Source of the DNA: Rhizobium etli 8C-3
GTDB lineage: Bacteria > Pseudomonadota > Alphaproteobacteria > Rhizobiales > Rhizobiaceae
Reading direction: 5' to 3'
Length of the DNA stretch: 64,000 nt
Assembly: GCF_001908375.1 (NCBI RefSeq)
Contig: NZ_CP017241.1
Location: 437,001 to 501,000 of the forward strand
The first letter of the stretch is position 1. Every line of letters starts with the position of its first letter. The notes under the pieces were generated by a model. The model ran no database searches, had not been told where the DNA came from, and saw only the letters and a program-made list of their open reading frames with translations. Below are positions 19,872-29,254 of this stretch, in pieces. Position numbers and translations under genes: made by a program.

Positions 19872-19978
19872 AAATCGCCTCCTCTGAAACTCTTCCTGCA
19901 TCGCCTCGTACATGCCGGTGTCCGGGCGGGCCGAGGCATTCCGCACGCGAACCGGCGCCCGGCGCGAGGAGAATGATC

Positions 19979-20265
19979 ATGATGAGGTCTGCTTTGCGCA
20001 CCATTGCGCTTGCCACTGCCGTATCAGCAATCGCCTTTGCTGTGCAGGCCGCCAACCCCATGGCGGGTGGGGCTCCGACGTTCCCGACGAAGAATCATCG
20101 AAAACGCCGTCAACTCGAAGGACCACACCTGGTCGCGCGGTGAAGGCCGGCGGACTTGTCGGCACCTCGAGCCCTGCCGAAGGGCACGGTTGAGACACTT
20201 CTAAAGCCCGAAAACCAGCCCGCGCTCGTCAAGGTGCTGAGCTACCACGTCGTTGCAGCAGGACG
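19979..20265 (+). pseudogene. Fasciclin (FAS1) domain protein, degraded
   Basis: Pieces of one secreted FAS1 protein can be read in different frames. Frame A from the ATG at 19979 gives a signal peptide and mature start (LRTIALATAVSAIAFAVQAA, then NPMAGGAPTFPTKN). A one-base shift leads to RIIENAVNSKDHT, then further shifts in the stretch expected to encode the middle of the domain, and finally LPKGTVETLLKPENQPALVK and VLSYHVVAAG at about 20174-20265. The segment normally carrying the PFTVFAP-type core is missing, and the gene stops short just before the convergent engB end. Position right after sigma/RskA matches the usual location of an intact partner gene. Confidence 0.8.
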
Positions 20266-20292
20266 AAGGAGAGGCGGCTGCGGGCGCCTTTG

Positions 20293-20949
20293 TCAATTCC
20301 AGTTCTTGATCTCGACCGTTTCGGCAATGGCTTGGCGCAACTCATCCAATCCCTCGCTCTTTTCGGAAGAGGTGGCAATAACGTATGGAAAGGCCGCCGG
20401 ACGCTTTTTGATCTTCTCTGCCGTTTCCGCGAGCAGCTTGGCAACCGCGGGCGGCTTGATCTTGTCGGTTTTGGTGAGAACAATCTGGTAGGAAACAGCG
20501 GCCTTGTCGAGCAGGCTCAGAACATCGTCGTCGTTCTTCTTGATGCCATGGCGGCTGTCGATAAGCACGTAGACGCGCTTCAGCGTTGCGCGGCCGCGCA
20601 GATAATCGAACACGAGTTTCGTCCAGGCATCGACCTGGTCCTTCGGCGCCTGCGCATAACCGTAGCCTGGCATATCGACGAGCGCCATCGGCGGCAGGTC
20701 GCCGCCTTCGCCGGAATAGCCCTCTGGAACGAAGTAGTTCAGTTCCTGCGTCCGGCCCGGCGTGTTGGAGGTCCGCGCCAGTCCCTTGTGTCCGACAAGC
20801 GCATTGATGAGCGACGACTTGCCGACATTCGATCGTCCGGCGAACGCCACTTCCAGCGGCCCTTCCGGTGGCAGGAACTTCATGGAAGGCACGCCGCGAA
20901 TGAAAATCCACGGCCGCCCGAAGAGGGGCTTTTCATTGTTTTGCGTCAT
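20293..20949 (-). CDS. engB: Ribosome-biogenesis GTPase EngB (YihA/YsxC)
   Basis: Protein of 218 aa. GTPase motifs: G1 [15 protein letters not shown]2/G3 [12 protein letters not shown] and [12 protein letters not shown]4 TKTDK, and a final ATSSEKSEG as G5. EngB acts late in 50S subunit assembly and is often essential. It lies downstream of rpmH-rnpA-yidC on the same strand, but a terminator after yidC and a 146-base gap suggest at least partly separate expression. Confidence 0.96.
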   Translation of the reverse strand: MTQNNEKPLFGRPWIFIRGVPSMKFLPPEGPLEVAFAGRSNVGKSSLINALVGHKGLARTSNTPGRTQELNYFVPEGYSGEGGDLPPMALVDMPGYGYAQAPKDQVDAWTKLVFDYLRGRATLKRVYVLIDSRHGIKKNDDDVLSLLDKAAVSYQIVLTKTDKIKPPAVAKLLAETAEKIKKRPAAFPYVIATSSEKSEGLDELRQAIAETVEIKNWN

Positions 20950-21060
20950 ACCGCTTTTTTCCAGCGCGTCCCAATCGGTTGCGCATAAGGCATTCAGGTT
21001 TGGCGTGGTTTTGTCAACCGACGGTTCCTCGGTGCGCCTTCATTGAAAACAGGTTGCCGA

Positions 21061-21088
21061 AAAGAAAAAGCCCCGCCGAAGCGAGGCT
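21061..21088 (-). terminator. Intrinsic terminator after yidC
   Basis: Read on the minus strand, AGCCTCGC pairs with GCGGGGCT around TTCG, followed by TTTTTCTTTT. The UUCG tetraloop and T-run make a classical terminator 8 bases past the yidC stop. Confidence 0.85.
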
Positions 21089-21095
21089 TCCTCAT

Positions 21096-22889
21096 TCATT
21101 TCGATGGTGCCGTTTTTCGCCGGAACAAGCCCTTGAGATTGTCGAAGAGCTCGATCTTCACGCCGTGGCGGCGCATGATGACCCCCTGCTGGATAACGGA
21201 GAGCGTATTGTTCCAGGCCCAGTAGATGACGAGACCGGCCGGAAAGCTTGCCAGCATGAAGGTAAAGACCAGCGGCATCCAGTTGAAGATCATCGCCTGT
21301 GTTGGGTCGGGCGGCGTCGGGTTCATGCGCATCTGCACGAACATCGTTATACCCATTATCAGCGGCCATACGCCGAGATGCAGGAGGGCGGGCGCTTCGA
21401 ACGGAAGCAGGCCGAATAGGTTGAAGATGGTGGTGGGATCGGGCGCCGAGAGGTCCTGAATCCAGCCGAAGAACGGCGCATGGCGCATCTCGATCGTGAT
21501 GTAGATGACCTTGTAGAGCGCGAAGAAGACCGGAATCTGCAAGGCGATCGGCCAGCAGCCGGCAATCGGATTGATCTTCTCTTCCTTGTAGAGCTGCATC
21601 ATCGCCTGCTGCAGGCCCATCCGGTCGTCGCCGAATTTGGCTTTGAGCTCTTCCATTTTCGGCTGCACGCGCTTCATGTTTGCCATCGAGGCGTACTGCT
21701 TGCTGGCGAGCGGGAAGAACAGCCCCTTGACGACGATCGTCGTCATGAGGATTGCAACGCCGAAATTGCCGAAGTAGCGGAAGAAGAAATCCATCAGCTT
21801 GAACATCGGCTTGGTGATGAAATAGAACCAGCCCCAGTCGATCAGCCGGTCGAAGCGCGGGATCTGGTAGGAGGCCTCATAGCCGTCGATCACCGGAACT
21901 TCCTTGGCTCCGGCAAAGACGAGATTCTTGAGCTCGATCGACTGTCCGGGACCAACCGTGACCGCGTCTTCCTTGTAGTCGGCCTGGTAGCGTGGCTGGC
22001 CATCGGTGAAATGCGAGAAGCGGGCCTCATAAGCCGATTTCTGCGGCGGCACGATCGTTGCGGCCCAGTACTTGTCGGTGATGCCGAGCCAGCCGCCGGT
22101 GGACTTGGCGGGCGTGACGGCTTCTTCCTCGACGGCAGAGTATTTGCTCTCGACCAGGCCTTCGCCGATGACGCCGATGAAGCCCTCGTGCAGGACGTAG
22201 ACGGAGGGAGTCGTCGGCTTGTTGTAGCGGGTAACGCGCCCGTAGGACGAAATGGAAGCCGGAGTGCTTCCGCTATTCGTCACCTTGTCCGTGACGGTGA
22301 ACATGTAGCGGTCGTCGACCGAAATCGTACGCGCAAAGGTCAGACCCTTGTCGTTGGTATAGGTCAGCGTCACCGGTGACTTGTCGGTGAGCTTGGCGCC
22401 TTCAGGCGCCGTCCATACGGTTGAGGGACCGGGAACTGCTCCGGTCTGGTCGCTGCCGATATAGCCGAGTTCGGTGAAGTAGCCGTCCTTGGTGTCAGCC
22501 GGCGAGAAAAGCGTGATGATCGGGCTGCTCTTGTCGACCGTCTCGTGATAGCCTTTGAGCTTCAGGTCGTCGAGGCGAGCACCTGCCAGGTTGATGGAGC
22601 CAGAGAGCGCTTCGGTGTCGATGGCGATGCGCGGCGCCTTAGCAAGCGCTTCCTCGCGCGTTGCGGTCGCTGCGGCCTGGCCGGTCGGGGCAGCGCCACT
22701 TGTCTGCGGTGCGGGCTGGCCGCCTGCAGCAGGAGCCTGTGTTTGCTCGCTCTGCTGCTGCGCTTTCTGAGCTTCCTGCGCTTTGCGCTGTGCTTCGATG
22801 CGCGGGTTCATGTAAAGAAACTGCCAGCCGAGAACGATCAGCACCGAGAGAGCGATCGCAATGAAATAATTGCGGTTGTTTTGCATCAT
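21096..22889 (-). CDS. yidC: Membrane protein insertase YidC
   Basis: Protein of 597 aa. N-terminal anchor (about 8-26, [19 protein letters not shown]), a Gln/Ala/Pro-rich linker (about 35-75), the large periplasmic beta-sandwich domain (about 80-345), and the conserved C-terminal 60KD_IMP core with helices around 355-375, 430-455, 480-500 and 525-555. It inserts and folds inner-membrane proteins with or without SecYEG. The ATG overlaps the rnpA stop codon, giving coupled translation, and the gene ends at a good terminator. Confidence 0.97.
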   Translation of the reverse strand: MMQNNRNYFIAIALSVLIVLGWQFLYMNPRIEAQRKAQEAQKAQQQSEQTQAPAAGGQPAPQTSGAAPTGQAAATATREEALAKAPRIAIDTEALSGSINLAGARLDDLKLKGYHETVDKSSPIITLFSPADTKDGYFTELGYIGSDQTGAVPGPSTVWTAPEGAKLTDKSPVTLTYTNDKGLTFARTISVDDRYMFTVTDKVTNSGSTPASISSYGRVTRYNKPTTPSVYVLHEGFIGVIGEGLVESKYSAVEEEAVTPAKSTGGWLGITDKYWAATIVPPQKSAYEARFSHFTDGQPRYQADYKEDAVTVGPGQSIELKNLVFAGAKEVPVIDGYEASYQIPRFDRLIDWGWFYFITKPMFKLMDFFFRYFGNFGVAILMTTIVVKGLFFPLASKQYASMANMKRVQPKMEELKAKFGDDRMGLQQAMMQLYKEEKINPIAGCWPIALQIPVFFALYKVIYITIEMRHAPFFGWIQDLSAPDPTTIFNLFGLLPFEAPALLHLGVWPLIMGITMFVQMRMNPTPPDPTQAMIFNWMPLVFTFMLASFPAGLVIYWAWNNTLSVIQQGVIMRRHGVKIELFDNLKGLFRRKTAPSK

Positions 22890-23284
22890 ACGTTCCTGGG
22901 GCGTCCGTCGGAGGATCGCCTGTGTTTCGGCTTGTTTTCGACGCGTGCCTTAAGCTCCGCGCTCAATTCCTTGAAGGACGCTGTCAGGCAGTCTCTTCGC
23001 GCGACAACCACATAGTCGTGTCCGGGCTGCATTGCAAACCCCACATGAAGCCGCACCGCCTCTTTGATGCGGCGGCGCATGCGGTTGCGCTCGACCGCGT
23101 TGCCATGTTTTTTTGTGACGGTGAAGCCGACGCGGGCTTCGGTTTCGGGCTCTTTTCGGTCGAGAACCTCGAGCAGGAAGAGGCGGCCCTTGCGTTTTTC
23201 GCCGTTGCGGACAGCAAGAAACTGCGGGCGGCTTTTCAACCGCCCTGCAGTGTTTTTTTCAGTGGTCGTCAATTCGCCCGCCAT
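22886..23284 (-). CDS. rnpA: Ribonuclease P protein component
   Basis: Protein of 132 aa. The RNR motif region reads [20 protein letters not shown] (RNxxKRxxR-type), preceded by GFTVTKKHG, and there is a basic C-terminal tail. It is the protein partner of the RNase P ribozyme that trims tRNA 5' ends; the RNA gene is not in this window. It is 21 bases downstream of rpmH and overlaps yidC by 4 bases. Confidence 0.96.
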   Translation of the reverse strand: MAGELTTTEKNTAGRLKSRPQFLAVRNGEKRKGRLFLLEVLDRKEPETEARVGFTVTKKHGNAVERNRMRRRIKEAVRLHVGFAMQPGHDYVVVARRDCLTASFKELSAELKARVENKPKHRRSSDGRPRNV

Positions 23285-23305
23285 CTGTTATCGGGCAATC
23301 CGGCC

Positions 23306-23440
23306 TCAGGCCGAAAGACGCTTGCGGCCACGCGCGCGGCGGGCAACGATGACCTTGCGGCCGCCCTTGGTAGCCATACGCGCACGGAAACCGTGGCGGC
23401 GCTTGCGGACAAGCTTCGATGGTTGGTAGGTACGCTTCAT
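23306..23440 (-). CDS. rpmH: Large ribosomal subunit protein bL34
   Basis: Short gene of 44 aa, read directly from the minus strand: it begins [19 protein letters not shown] and ends with a highly basic tail before TGA. This is essentially the bL34 consensus. It is first in the rpmH-rnpA-yidC order. Unlike many bacteria, no dnaA gene or DnaA-box cluster is adjacent, which agrees with the separate chromosomal origin of rhizobia. Confidence 0.97.
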   Translation of the reverse strand: MKRTYQPSKLVRKRRHGFRARMATKGGRKVIVARRARGRKRLSA

Positions 23441-23891
23441 TTATTTAAACACCGCGGAGTGCGGCCCTTCTTGAATTTGCATATTGCAAGGAGCGTTGTT
23501 TTTCGAACGGGCGAGGCCAAAGACCGAAGTGACCGAACGTGCGGCGGCTTATACGGATGAAGCCCCAAAGAGTCAATTATCGCCGTTTAATCATCTCTCG
23601 GCCGGGCCAGACAGCAATAATTCGCATTCTGGTGTTAACGATTGCGTTGAACACGTCGAAAAGTTGAATTTTGCTGATTTTGGCGTGGCAGACATGCCAT
23701 CGATGATATTTTTACTCGAGTCCATGCAATTTTTGCGAAGAATGGCGTCGATGGGCGGATAATATGGGTAATTTTTTGTAGTACTAAACCATCGCATTCG
23801 AAATGTAACATTAAGACATTTAGCCGATCTTCATTCTATCGGCTGGGAATTTGCTTTCCAGACTGTCGTTAGACCCTCAGGAGGCATTCCG
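23441..23891. other. Divergent promoter region, rpmH and chemoreceptor
   Basis: Holds the 5' regions of rpmH (minus) and the TTG-started chemoreceptor (plus). It becomes AT-rich at about 23620-23830. No gene is credible; frames on both strands here are short and lack family features. No promoter could be assigned with confidence. Confidence 0.5.
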
Positions 23892-25889
23892 TTGAAAATC
23901 CGCGGCAAGATCAATTTGCTCGTTTCCGTTATGGCAGCTGTCGCCCTTGTGATTGGCGCAACTGCCCTTGTCGCCATGAACGAGTACAACAACAAATTCA
24001 GCGCCTACAAGAGCGCCTCACAGCGTGCCTATGCCGGCGAGCGGCTCAACCGCTTCGTGACTGCGACAGTTATGGAAGCCCGCGGCATCTACGCGGCGAA
24101 GGAAATCAAGGATACCGGCAACTTCGCCAAGGGGCTGATGGCGAATCTCGACGAGATCGACAAGGTGATCGCCGGATGGGCGCCGCTCGTTCCCGAAAGC
24201 CAGAAGGAAAGCTTCGGAAAGCTCGTCGAGCGCGCCAGGGAATTTCGCACCTTCCGCACCGAAACGGTCCGTCTCGGCACTGAAGTCGGGCCGGCAGCCG
24301 CCAACACCCAAGGCAATAATGAGGCCAACCGCGCGAACCGAAAGGCCTTCCAGGCCGAGATCGATGCGATCGTCAAAACCGACAAGGCCGAGTTGCAGGC
24401 CGTCGACGCCGAGATCGAAGATTTCCGTGCCTCGCTGTTCTGGCTCGTGCTTGCCATTGCCGGCGTCGGCATTTCGACGGGCGTCGGCATGGGCTTTTAC
24501 ATCGGTACCAGTCATCTCAGCCGTCCGATTAAGCGTGTAACGACCGCCATCAATGAGGTCGCCAACGGCAATTTCGACGCGGATGTGCCTTATGCCGGCC
24601 GTAAGGACGAGATCGGCGAGATGGCAGCCGCCGTCGCCGTCTTCAAGGAGAACGGCTTGGCCATCAAGCGCCTGCATGCACAGGAAGCGGCCATGCGCAC
24701 CAAGAGCGACGACCTGCAGTCGAGCATGTCCGTCGTGGTCGCAGCCGCGGCTGCTGGTGATTTCAGCCGTCGTATCGAAAAAGACTATGAGGACGAGAAT
24801 CTCAATCAGTTCGCAGGCAATATCAACACACTGCTTTCCAGCGTCGATGCCGGCGTCGGCGAAACCCGCCGCGTCATTGCAAGTCTTGCGGATGGCGATC
24901 TGACACAAACCATGCGCGGCGACTTCCAAGGCGCATTTGCCGAGTTGCAGCAGAACGTCAACAACACGTTCCAGACGCTGCAGACGACCATGCGCGAGAT
25001 CCGCGAGACCACCGAAGCCATCAACGGCAACACCAACGAGCTCCGCGTTGCCAGTGACGACCTTTCGAGGCGCACGGAACAGCAGGCGGCAGCACTCGAA
25101 GAGACTTCCGCAGCGCTCGACGAGATCACTGCCGTCGTGCAGAACTCGACGGAACGGGCGCAGGAGGCCACCATCATGGTCTCGGAAGCGAAGGAAAATG
25201 CGGGCCGCTCCGGCGTCGTCGTCCGCAACGCGGTCGATGCGATGGGCCGTATCGAACAGGCATCGCGCGAAATCAGCCAGATCATCAACGTAATCGACGA
25301 GATCGCTTTCCAGACCAACCTTCTTGCACTCAATGCCGGCGTCGAGGCGGCACGCGCGGGAGAAGCAGGCAAGGGCTTCGCGGTCGTGGCGCAGGAGGTT
25401 CGCGAACTCGCCCAACGCTCGGCAACGGCCGCAAAGGACATCAAGGCGCTCATTACCAAATCCGGCGATGAAGTTCATGTCGGTGTGAAGCTGGTGCAGG
25501 CAACCGGCGAGGCGCTGGGCGAGATCGAAACCCGCGTCATTGCGATCAACGATCACATTCATTCGATCGCGACCGCGGCAAAGGAGCAATCGACCGGTCT
25601 CAAGGAGGTCAACACTGCCATAAACCAGATGGACCAGGTGACGCAGCAGAATGCGGCGATGGTCGAGGAAACCTCGGCGGCGACCCACAAGCTCTCCGCG
25701 GAAGCCGACGGTCTTGTCAATCTTATTGCCCATTTCAGGATATCGAATGCTGCTGCAGTGCCGCTCGCCGTTGCCCGGAGCGAAGAACACCGCCCTGTGG
25801 CCTCGCCGGCGCGCCGTGTGATGAAGACCGTGTCGCGGGCCTTCAACGGCAACACGGCGGTTGCCGGGCAGAATTGGGAAGAATTCTGA
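23892..25889 (+). CDS. Methyl-accepting chemotaxis protein, helical-bundle sensor
   Basis: Protein of 665 aa. TM1 at about 8-29, a periplasmic alpha-helical sensor (about 30-180, with [20 protein letters not shown]), TM2 at about 182-204, a HAMP domain (about 205-258), a second HAMP-like segment (about 280-370) and the signalling domain with [20 protein letters not shown]. The tail is NWEEF. The start is TTG at 23892, chosen because AGGAGG lies 8 bases upstream and the protein begins directly with the TM1 region. A strong terminator follows. Ligand not predictable; no adjacent che genes. Confidence 0.94.
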   Translation: MKIRGKINLLVSVMAAVALVIGATALVAMNEYNNKFSAYKSASQRAYAGERLNRFVTATVMEARGIYAAKEIKDTGNFAKGLMANLDEIDKVIAGWAPLVPESQKESFGKLVERAREFRTFRTETVRLGTEVGPAAANTQGNNEANRANRKAFQAEIDAIVKTDKAELQAVDAEIEDFRASLFWLVLAIAGVGISTGVGMGFYIGTSHLSRPIKRVTTAINEVANGNFDADVPYAGRKDEIGEMAAAVAVFKENGLAIKRLHAQEAAMRTKSDDLQSSMSVVVAAAAAGDFSRRIEKDYEDENLNQFAGNINTLLSSVDAGVGETRRVIASLADGDLTQTMRGDFQGAFAELQQNVNNTFQTLQTTMREIRETTEAINGNTNELRVASDDLSRRTEQQAAALEETSAALDEITAVVQNSTERAQEATIMVSEAKENAGRSGVVVRNAVDAMGRIEQASREISQIINVIDEIAFQTNLLALNAGVEAARAGEAGKGFAVVAQEVRELAQRSATAAKDIKALITKSGDEVHVGVKLVQATGEALGEIETRVIAINDHIHSIATAAKEQSTGLKEVNTAINQMDQVTQQNAAMVEETSAATHKLSAEADGLVNLIAHFRISNAAAVPLAVARSEEHRPVASPARRVMKTVSRAFNGNTAVAGQNWEEF

Positions 25890-25910
25890 GCATCTTCGAC
25901 AGTCAGAAAT

Positions 25911-25937
25911 CGCCGCCTTGGGGCGGCGTTTTCTTTT
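25911..25937 (+). terminator. Intrinsic terminator after chemoreceptor gene
   Basis: CGCCGCC and GGCGGCG are perfect 7-base arms around TTGG, followed by TTTTCTTTT. It lies 22 bases after the stop codon. Confidence 0.9.
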
Positions 25938-26027
25938 GTGGCGGCTTGGCATTGCTCGCGAAGATTTGAAAGCGCGCTTCGATCGGCTAATATAGAAGTC
26001 TGGTTTCAGGCGCTTAGCCGATCGGAA

Positions 26028-27533
26028 ATGACGATGCCGGAGCAACAGCAAGGCGAAAATTCGACTGTCGACAGCGCCGCGGACGGCGCAAACCGTCCGG
26101 CGGGTGCGTTCGGCGGCCTGTCGGGGAAGCTGCTTTGGCTGACTGTCCTGTTCATCATGCTCGCCGAAGTGCTGATCTTCTTCCCTTCCATCGCCAGCAT
26201 GCGCATACGCTGGCTGGAGGACAAGCTGAACACGGCTGCTGCCGCCGCCATCGTTATTGATGGCCTGCAGCCCGTCGAACTGCCGTACGCATTGCAGAAG
26301 GAAACATTGGCGGCGACCGGCACGAAGGCGATCGTTCTTCGCAAGGAAGGCACCTCCAGGCTTCTGGCGATGAGCAGCATGCCGACATCCGTCGATGAGC
26401 AGTATGACCTGACCAAGGCCACGCCGATCAGTTCCATGGGAGACGCATTGGATACGCTGCTTTTTGGCGGCAACCGCATCATCCGCGTTTACGGTCCGGT
26501 CGGCGAGACGAACATGGGCGTCGAAGTGCTGATGAAGGAAAAGCCGTTGCGCACGGCGATGCTCGTCTATGCACGCAATGTTCTGCTCCTCTCCGTGCTG
26601 ATTGCGCTCTTCACCGCGACGCTGATTTTCTTCGTCATTAATCGCATCCTGATCCGCCCGATCCGTAGGCTGACCGGCAACATGCAGCAGTTTTCGGCCG
26701 ATCCGGAAAACCCGCAGCATATCTTCGTGGGCGATGGCGGGCGCGATGAACTGGCGGTCGCGGGACGGCGTCTGACGGCAATGCAGATGGAACTACAAAA
26801 GACGCTGAAGCAGCAGAAGAATCTTGCGGCACTTGGCCTTGCGGTTTCAAAGATCAATCATGACATGCGCAACATCCTTGCCTCGGCACAGCTGATGTCA
26901 GATCGTCTCGTAGATGTCGATGACCCGATGGTTAAGAGCTTCGCACCGAAGCTTCTGCGCACCATCGATCGCGCGGTCGGCTATACGACGGAAGTGCTCT
27001 CCTTTGGTCAGGCAAGCGAATCGGCGCCCCGCCGGCGGCGGGTCAGGCTCTACGATCTGACGCAGGACGTTCGGGATATGCTGGCGATCGATCCGCAGAG
27101 CGGCGTTGAGTTTGCCGAGCAGATGCCGCCGGACATAGAGATCGATGCCGATAGCGAGCAACTCTTCCGTGTGATTCACAATCTCTGCCGGAACGCGTTG
27201 CAGGCGTTGACCGGCGAAACTGCCCCTGACGGCGTCAAACGCATCACTGTATCGGCCCAGCGGGTCGGTAGCGTCGTCAGCATCATTGTTGACGATACCG
27301 GGCCGGGCATGCCGATGAAGGCCCGGCAGAATCTCTTTGCGGCCTTCCGCGGTTCGGCCCGCAGCGGCGGCACAGGCCTCGGACTTACGATCGCGCGCGA
27401 ACTGGTCCTGGCGCATGGCGGCACGATCGCCCTCGTCGAGAAGCCCGCGGCCGGCACGCAGTTCCGCATCGAAATCCCGGACCGGCCGGTTTCGCTGGAG
27501 GACTACCGTTCGCGCACCCAGGCGGAAAAGTGA
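26028..27533 (+). CDS. Orphan sensor histidine kinase
   Basis: Protein of 501 aa from the ATG at 26028. TM1 at about 33-57 (LLWLTVLFIMLAEVLIFFPS), an extracytoplasmic region of about 120 residues, TM2 at about 180-205, and a HAMP domain running into the helix that carries the phosphoacceptor in KINHDMRNILASAQL. ATP-binding motifs are NLCRNALQAL (N box), VDDTGPGMP (G1) and GGTGLGLTIARELVLAHGG (G2). No response regulator gene is next to it. It directly precedes tRNA-Arg. The periplasmic sensor belongs to no family I recognise. The frame is open to 25938, but that would place the start within the preceding terminator. Confidence 0.9.
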   Translation: MTMPEQQQGENSTVDSAADGANRPAGAFGGLSGKLLWLTVLFIMLAEVLIFFPSIASMRIRWLEDKLNTAAAAAIVIDGLQPVELPYALQKETLAATGTKAIVLRKEGTSRLLAMSSMPTSVDEQYDLTKATPISSMGDALDTLLFGGNRIIRVYGPVGETNMGVEVLMKEKPLRTAMLVYARNVLLLSVLIALFTATLIFFVINRILIRPIRRLTGNMQQFSADPENPQHIFVGDGGRDELAVAGRRLTAMQMELQKTLKQQKNLAALGLAVSKINHDMRNILASAQLMSDRLVDVDDPMVKSFAPKLLRTIDRAVGYTTEVLSFGQASESAPRRRRVRLYDLTQDVRDMLAIDPQSGVEFAEQMPPDIEIDADSEQLFRVIHNLCRNALQALTGETAPDGVKRITVSAQRVGSVVSIIVDDTGPGMPMKARQNLFAAFRGSARSGGTGLGLTIARELVLAHGGTIALVEKPAAGTQFRIEIPDRPVSLEDYRSRTQAEK

Positions 27534-27654
27534 TGCAAATTCCGCATCTCAGCCATCTGCAACCAAAGTCGTGATTTTTTTCGAATTGCTATTGCATTCG
27601 CCAAAAGGACGCTTTAGAGGATCGCCCACGCAAGCGGCACGGCCGCTTTGGTAC

Positions 27655-27731
27655 GCACCCGTAGCTCAGCTGGATAGAGCACCAGACTACGAATCTGGGG
27701 GTCAGGAGTTCGAATCTCTTCGGGTGCGCCA
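27655..27731 (+). tRNA. tRNA-Arg, anticodon ACG
   Basis: A 77-base cloverleaf with CCA encoded. Acceptor arms GCACCCG/CGGGTGC, D-arm GCTC/GAGC, anticodon stem CCAGA/TCTGG with loop CTACGAA (anticodon ACG, normally deaminated to ICG), T-arm AGGAG/CTCTT with TTCGAAT. tRNA-Arg genes are common integration sites; the region immediately downstream is disturbed (see below), although no repeat of the tRNA 3' end is found elsewhere in the window. Confidence 0.97.
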
Positions 27732-28274
27732 TTACTTCCCATAAACAAATACTTACGCAGAGCCCTTTGGGCTATTGTTCTGTGCCCATTCACGCACATG
27801 GGCGTCGTCGCGCGCTTCGAAGCCAAAGGACGATCGCGACGAAGCATCCCGCATCGCGCTTGTCCGCCGTCTTTGGTGCGAAGCAACCGACCCGCGTGTG
27901 CCGCTTGTCTTTCACGACTAAAAAACGGCCGCGGGTCATGACCTCATCAATTCAGGCCTGGAAGAGCTGCAGGCGCAATCTGAGGCAATGGACGATCCCT
28001 TGATCGCCAAAAAGCACACATAGTGGGAAAGCAATGGCCATGAGACGCGCCGCATCTGCATCGTCTCGCACGTCGGCTGCTGCGTGAACGGAACGTTCGA
28101 CCGAGAACCCCTCGCTTGGGATTGCGACATTCTCAGGAGAAGGCGCCGGCGGTCATCCGCTGGCAAACGGATCAAACCGGCCTCCTCCCTTCCGCTAGTC
28201 TGACCCGTCTTTTTTTGCCCGCTCGATGAATTTCCCAGCGACCGCTTTGCCAAGTGCGGCACCGGCCTGGTTGA
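27732..28274. other. Degraded accessory DNA downstream of tRNA-Arg
   Basis: No intact gene. On the plus strand about 27936-28020 a short stretch reads like a protein fragment (HDLINSGLEELQAQSEAMDD) ending at TAG; on the minus strand a frame continues from the toxin-antitoxin remnant to 27936 without family features, and another frame ends at 28195 after a lysine-rich stretch (KFIERAKKDGSD). The mix of broken frames suggests decayed inserted DNA. Confidence 0.45.
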
Positions 28275-28541
28275 CCGCAGGCGCGTGCGCTGTATCCGCC
28301 GCCCGCTGAGGAACAGGCGACCGTCCCGCGTTGGCCCCAGAAGTACGGCGCTTGCGGCTGACAGGTAGGCATGGGGATAGAGGTATCTTGCGATCCGGAC
28401 GGCGTGTCTCAGCACGGTCGCCTCGATATCCTCGCCAGCATCGACATAGATGCCGCGCATGAGCTGGACGAGTTTTCCCGTCTCAGCCTGGTAGTGGCTA
28501 CGAGCCTTATCGATGTTTTCTCCGACCAAATGCAGCGGCAT
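28275..28541 (-). pseudogene. N-terminal remnant of an AbiEi/HipA-type toxin-antitoxin protein
   Basis: From the ATG at 28541 about 89 codons read like the N-terminus of the AbiEi-type antitoxins or the long HipA-domain proteins of Rhizobiales: VGENIDKARSHYQAETGKLV, LMRGIYVDAGEDIEA, YLSAASAVLLGPTRDGRLFL and SGRRIQRTRLR. The family then continues for at least 100 more residues, but here the frame changes into unrelated basic sequence and runs on to a stop at 27936. The gene is therefore truncated or frameshifted and its partner toxin domain is missing. Two near-identical palindromes lie just upstream, as expected for an autoregulated toxin-antitoxin promoter. The family name rests on my recognition of the motif, not a search. 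Confidence 0.6.
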
Positions 28542-28546
28542 TTTCC

Positions 28547-28577
28547 AACTTTCGCGTATCTCACATACGGGAAAGTT
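28547..28577. promoter_or_regulatory. 31-bp inverted repeat, operator candidate proximal to remnant gene
   Basis: Arms AACTTTCGCGTAT and ATACGGGAAAGTT (one mismatch) around CTCAC; the pairing extends to CC/GG outside (28545-28579). It is close to identical with the element at 28611-28641, and lies 5 bases before the ATG of the truncated gene on the minus strand. Confidence 0.7.
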
Positions 28578-28610
28578 GGCATCTACGATGTCGAGAAAAC
28601 AAGATTTTCT

Positions 28611-28641
28611 AACTTTCGCGTGTTTCATATACGCGATAGTT
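28611..28641. promoter_or_regulatory. 31-bp inverted repeat, distal operator candidate
   Basis: Arms AACTTTCGCGT and ACGCGATAGTT (one mismatch). Aligned without gaps to the proximal element it agrees at 26 of 31 positions. The centres are 64 bases apart, about six helical turns, so two bound dimers would lie on the same face. On the minus strand a TATAAC sequence overlaps its upstream edge and could be a -10 element. Confidence 0.7.
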
Positions 28642-29053
28642 ATAAATCGCGACGTAACTGCCAAGCATAATGTCGATCCAGGCGATGACATCACCTTTGT
28701 TAGTTTCGGATCACCAGAAGGCGTGACATACACGCCTCTATGGCGGTTGGGATGAAGTCAAGCTTTGTTCATTTGATTGGTCATAAGACCGGTTTGTCAC
28801 CAGAATTATATACATATTTCCGCGCGCCGGGCGCGACGGTTGAGAAGTCCGGGGTGTCATGAAGTTGGTTGTACGGAGTTCGTTGGCTAAGCCTTCACGG
28901 AAAATCTGATCCGTGGTTCGGCTTCGGCCCCACAGGCGCGCATCGAACGCCAAACGGCTGCCCCCGCGCCGATCTAACTCCTTGGCCGCCCTTGGGCCTC
29001 AGCATGGCATAGGACATGAGGCGTGGGACCGAGCCCGCAGACACGTCACCCCT
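28642..29053. other. AT-richer stretch, no gene recognised
   Basis: A 71-codon minus-strand frame (28738-28953) and a plus frame (28913-29119) are open but show no family features. The region around 28780-28830 is AT-rich (ATATGTATATAATTC on the minus strand looks promoter-like). Probably part of the same degraded patch. Confidence 0.4.
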
Positions 29054-29212
29054 TCACTCGTCGATCTGATCGCGCGCCAGCTGCTCTGGATTCTTGTTGC
29101 TGTCGTTCACGTTGGTTGACTCCGGCAATTGCTCGTTGACTCCACCGGCGTACAACCTAGACGACTCATCGGAAAAGTTATACAGCCACTTCATCTGCGG
29201 CCGGCTGTCCAT
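29054..29212 (-). CDS. Possible small hypothetical protein
   Basis: A 52-codon frame beginning MDSRPQMKWLYNFSDESS and ending QLARDQIDE, very hydrophilic after residue 25. It lies in the same frame as the YbaK gene just after that gene's stop codon, so it might equally be the remains of a longer C-terminus or a small co-transcribed gene. No good ribosome-binding site. I do not recognise it. Confidence 0.25.
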   Translation of the reverse strand: MDSRPQMKWLYNFSDESSRLYAGGVNEQLPESTNVNDSNKNPEQLARDQIDE

Positions 29213-29254
29213 GAAGTCAATGAGGGCCCACCCTGTCGACCGGGATTGTGTGAT

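Noticed and set aside
23306..23891. rpmH region as a replication origin
   Set aside because: No dnaA gene and no cluster of DnaA boxes; rhizobial chromosomal origins lie elsewhere.
24018..26720. Very long minus-strand open frame of 900 codons
   Set aside because: It is the mirror of the chemoreceptor and histidine kinase genes; high GC3 on the plus strand keeps the opposite frame free of stops. It has no ribosome-binding site or family features.
27614..27886. Minus-strand ORF containing EIRTPDPQIRSLVLYPAELR
   Set aside because: This is the antisense reading of the tRNA-Arg gene, a well-known false protein in databases.
28141..28330. Minus-strand reading ending KFIERAKKDGSD as the C-terminus of a separate gene
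   Set aside because: It overlaps the toxin-antitoxin remnant in a different frame, has no start codon context and no recognised family.
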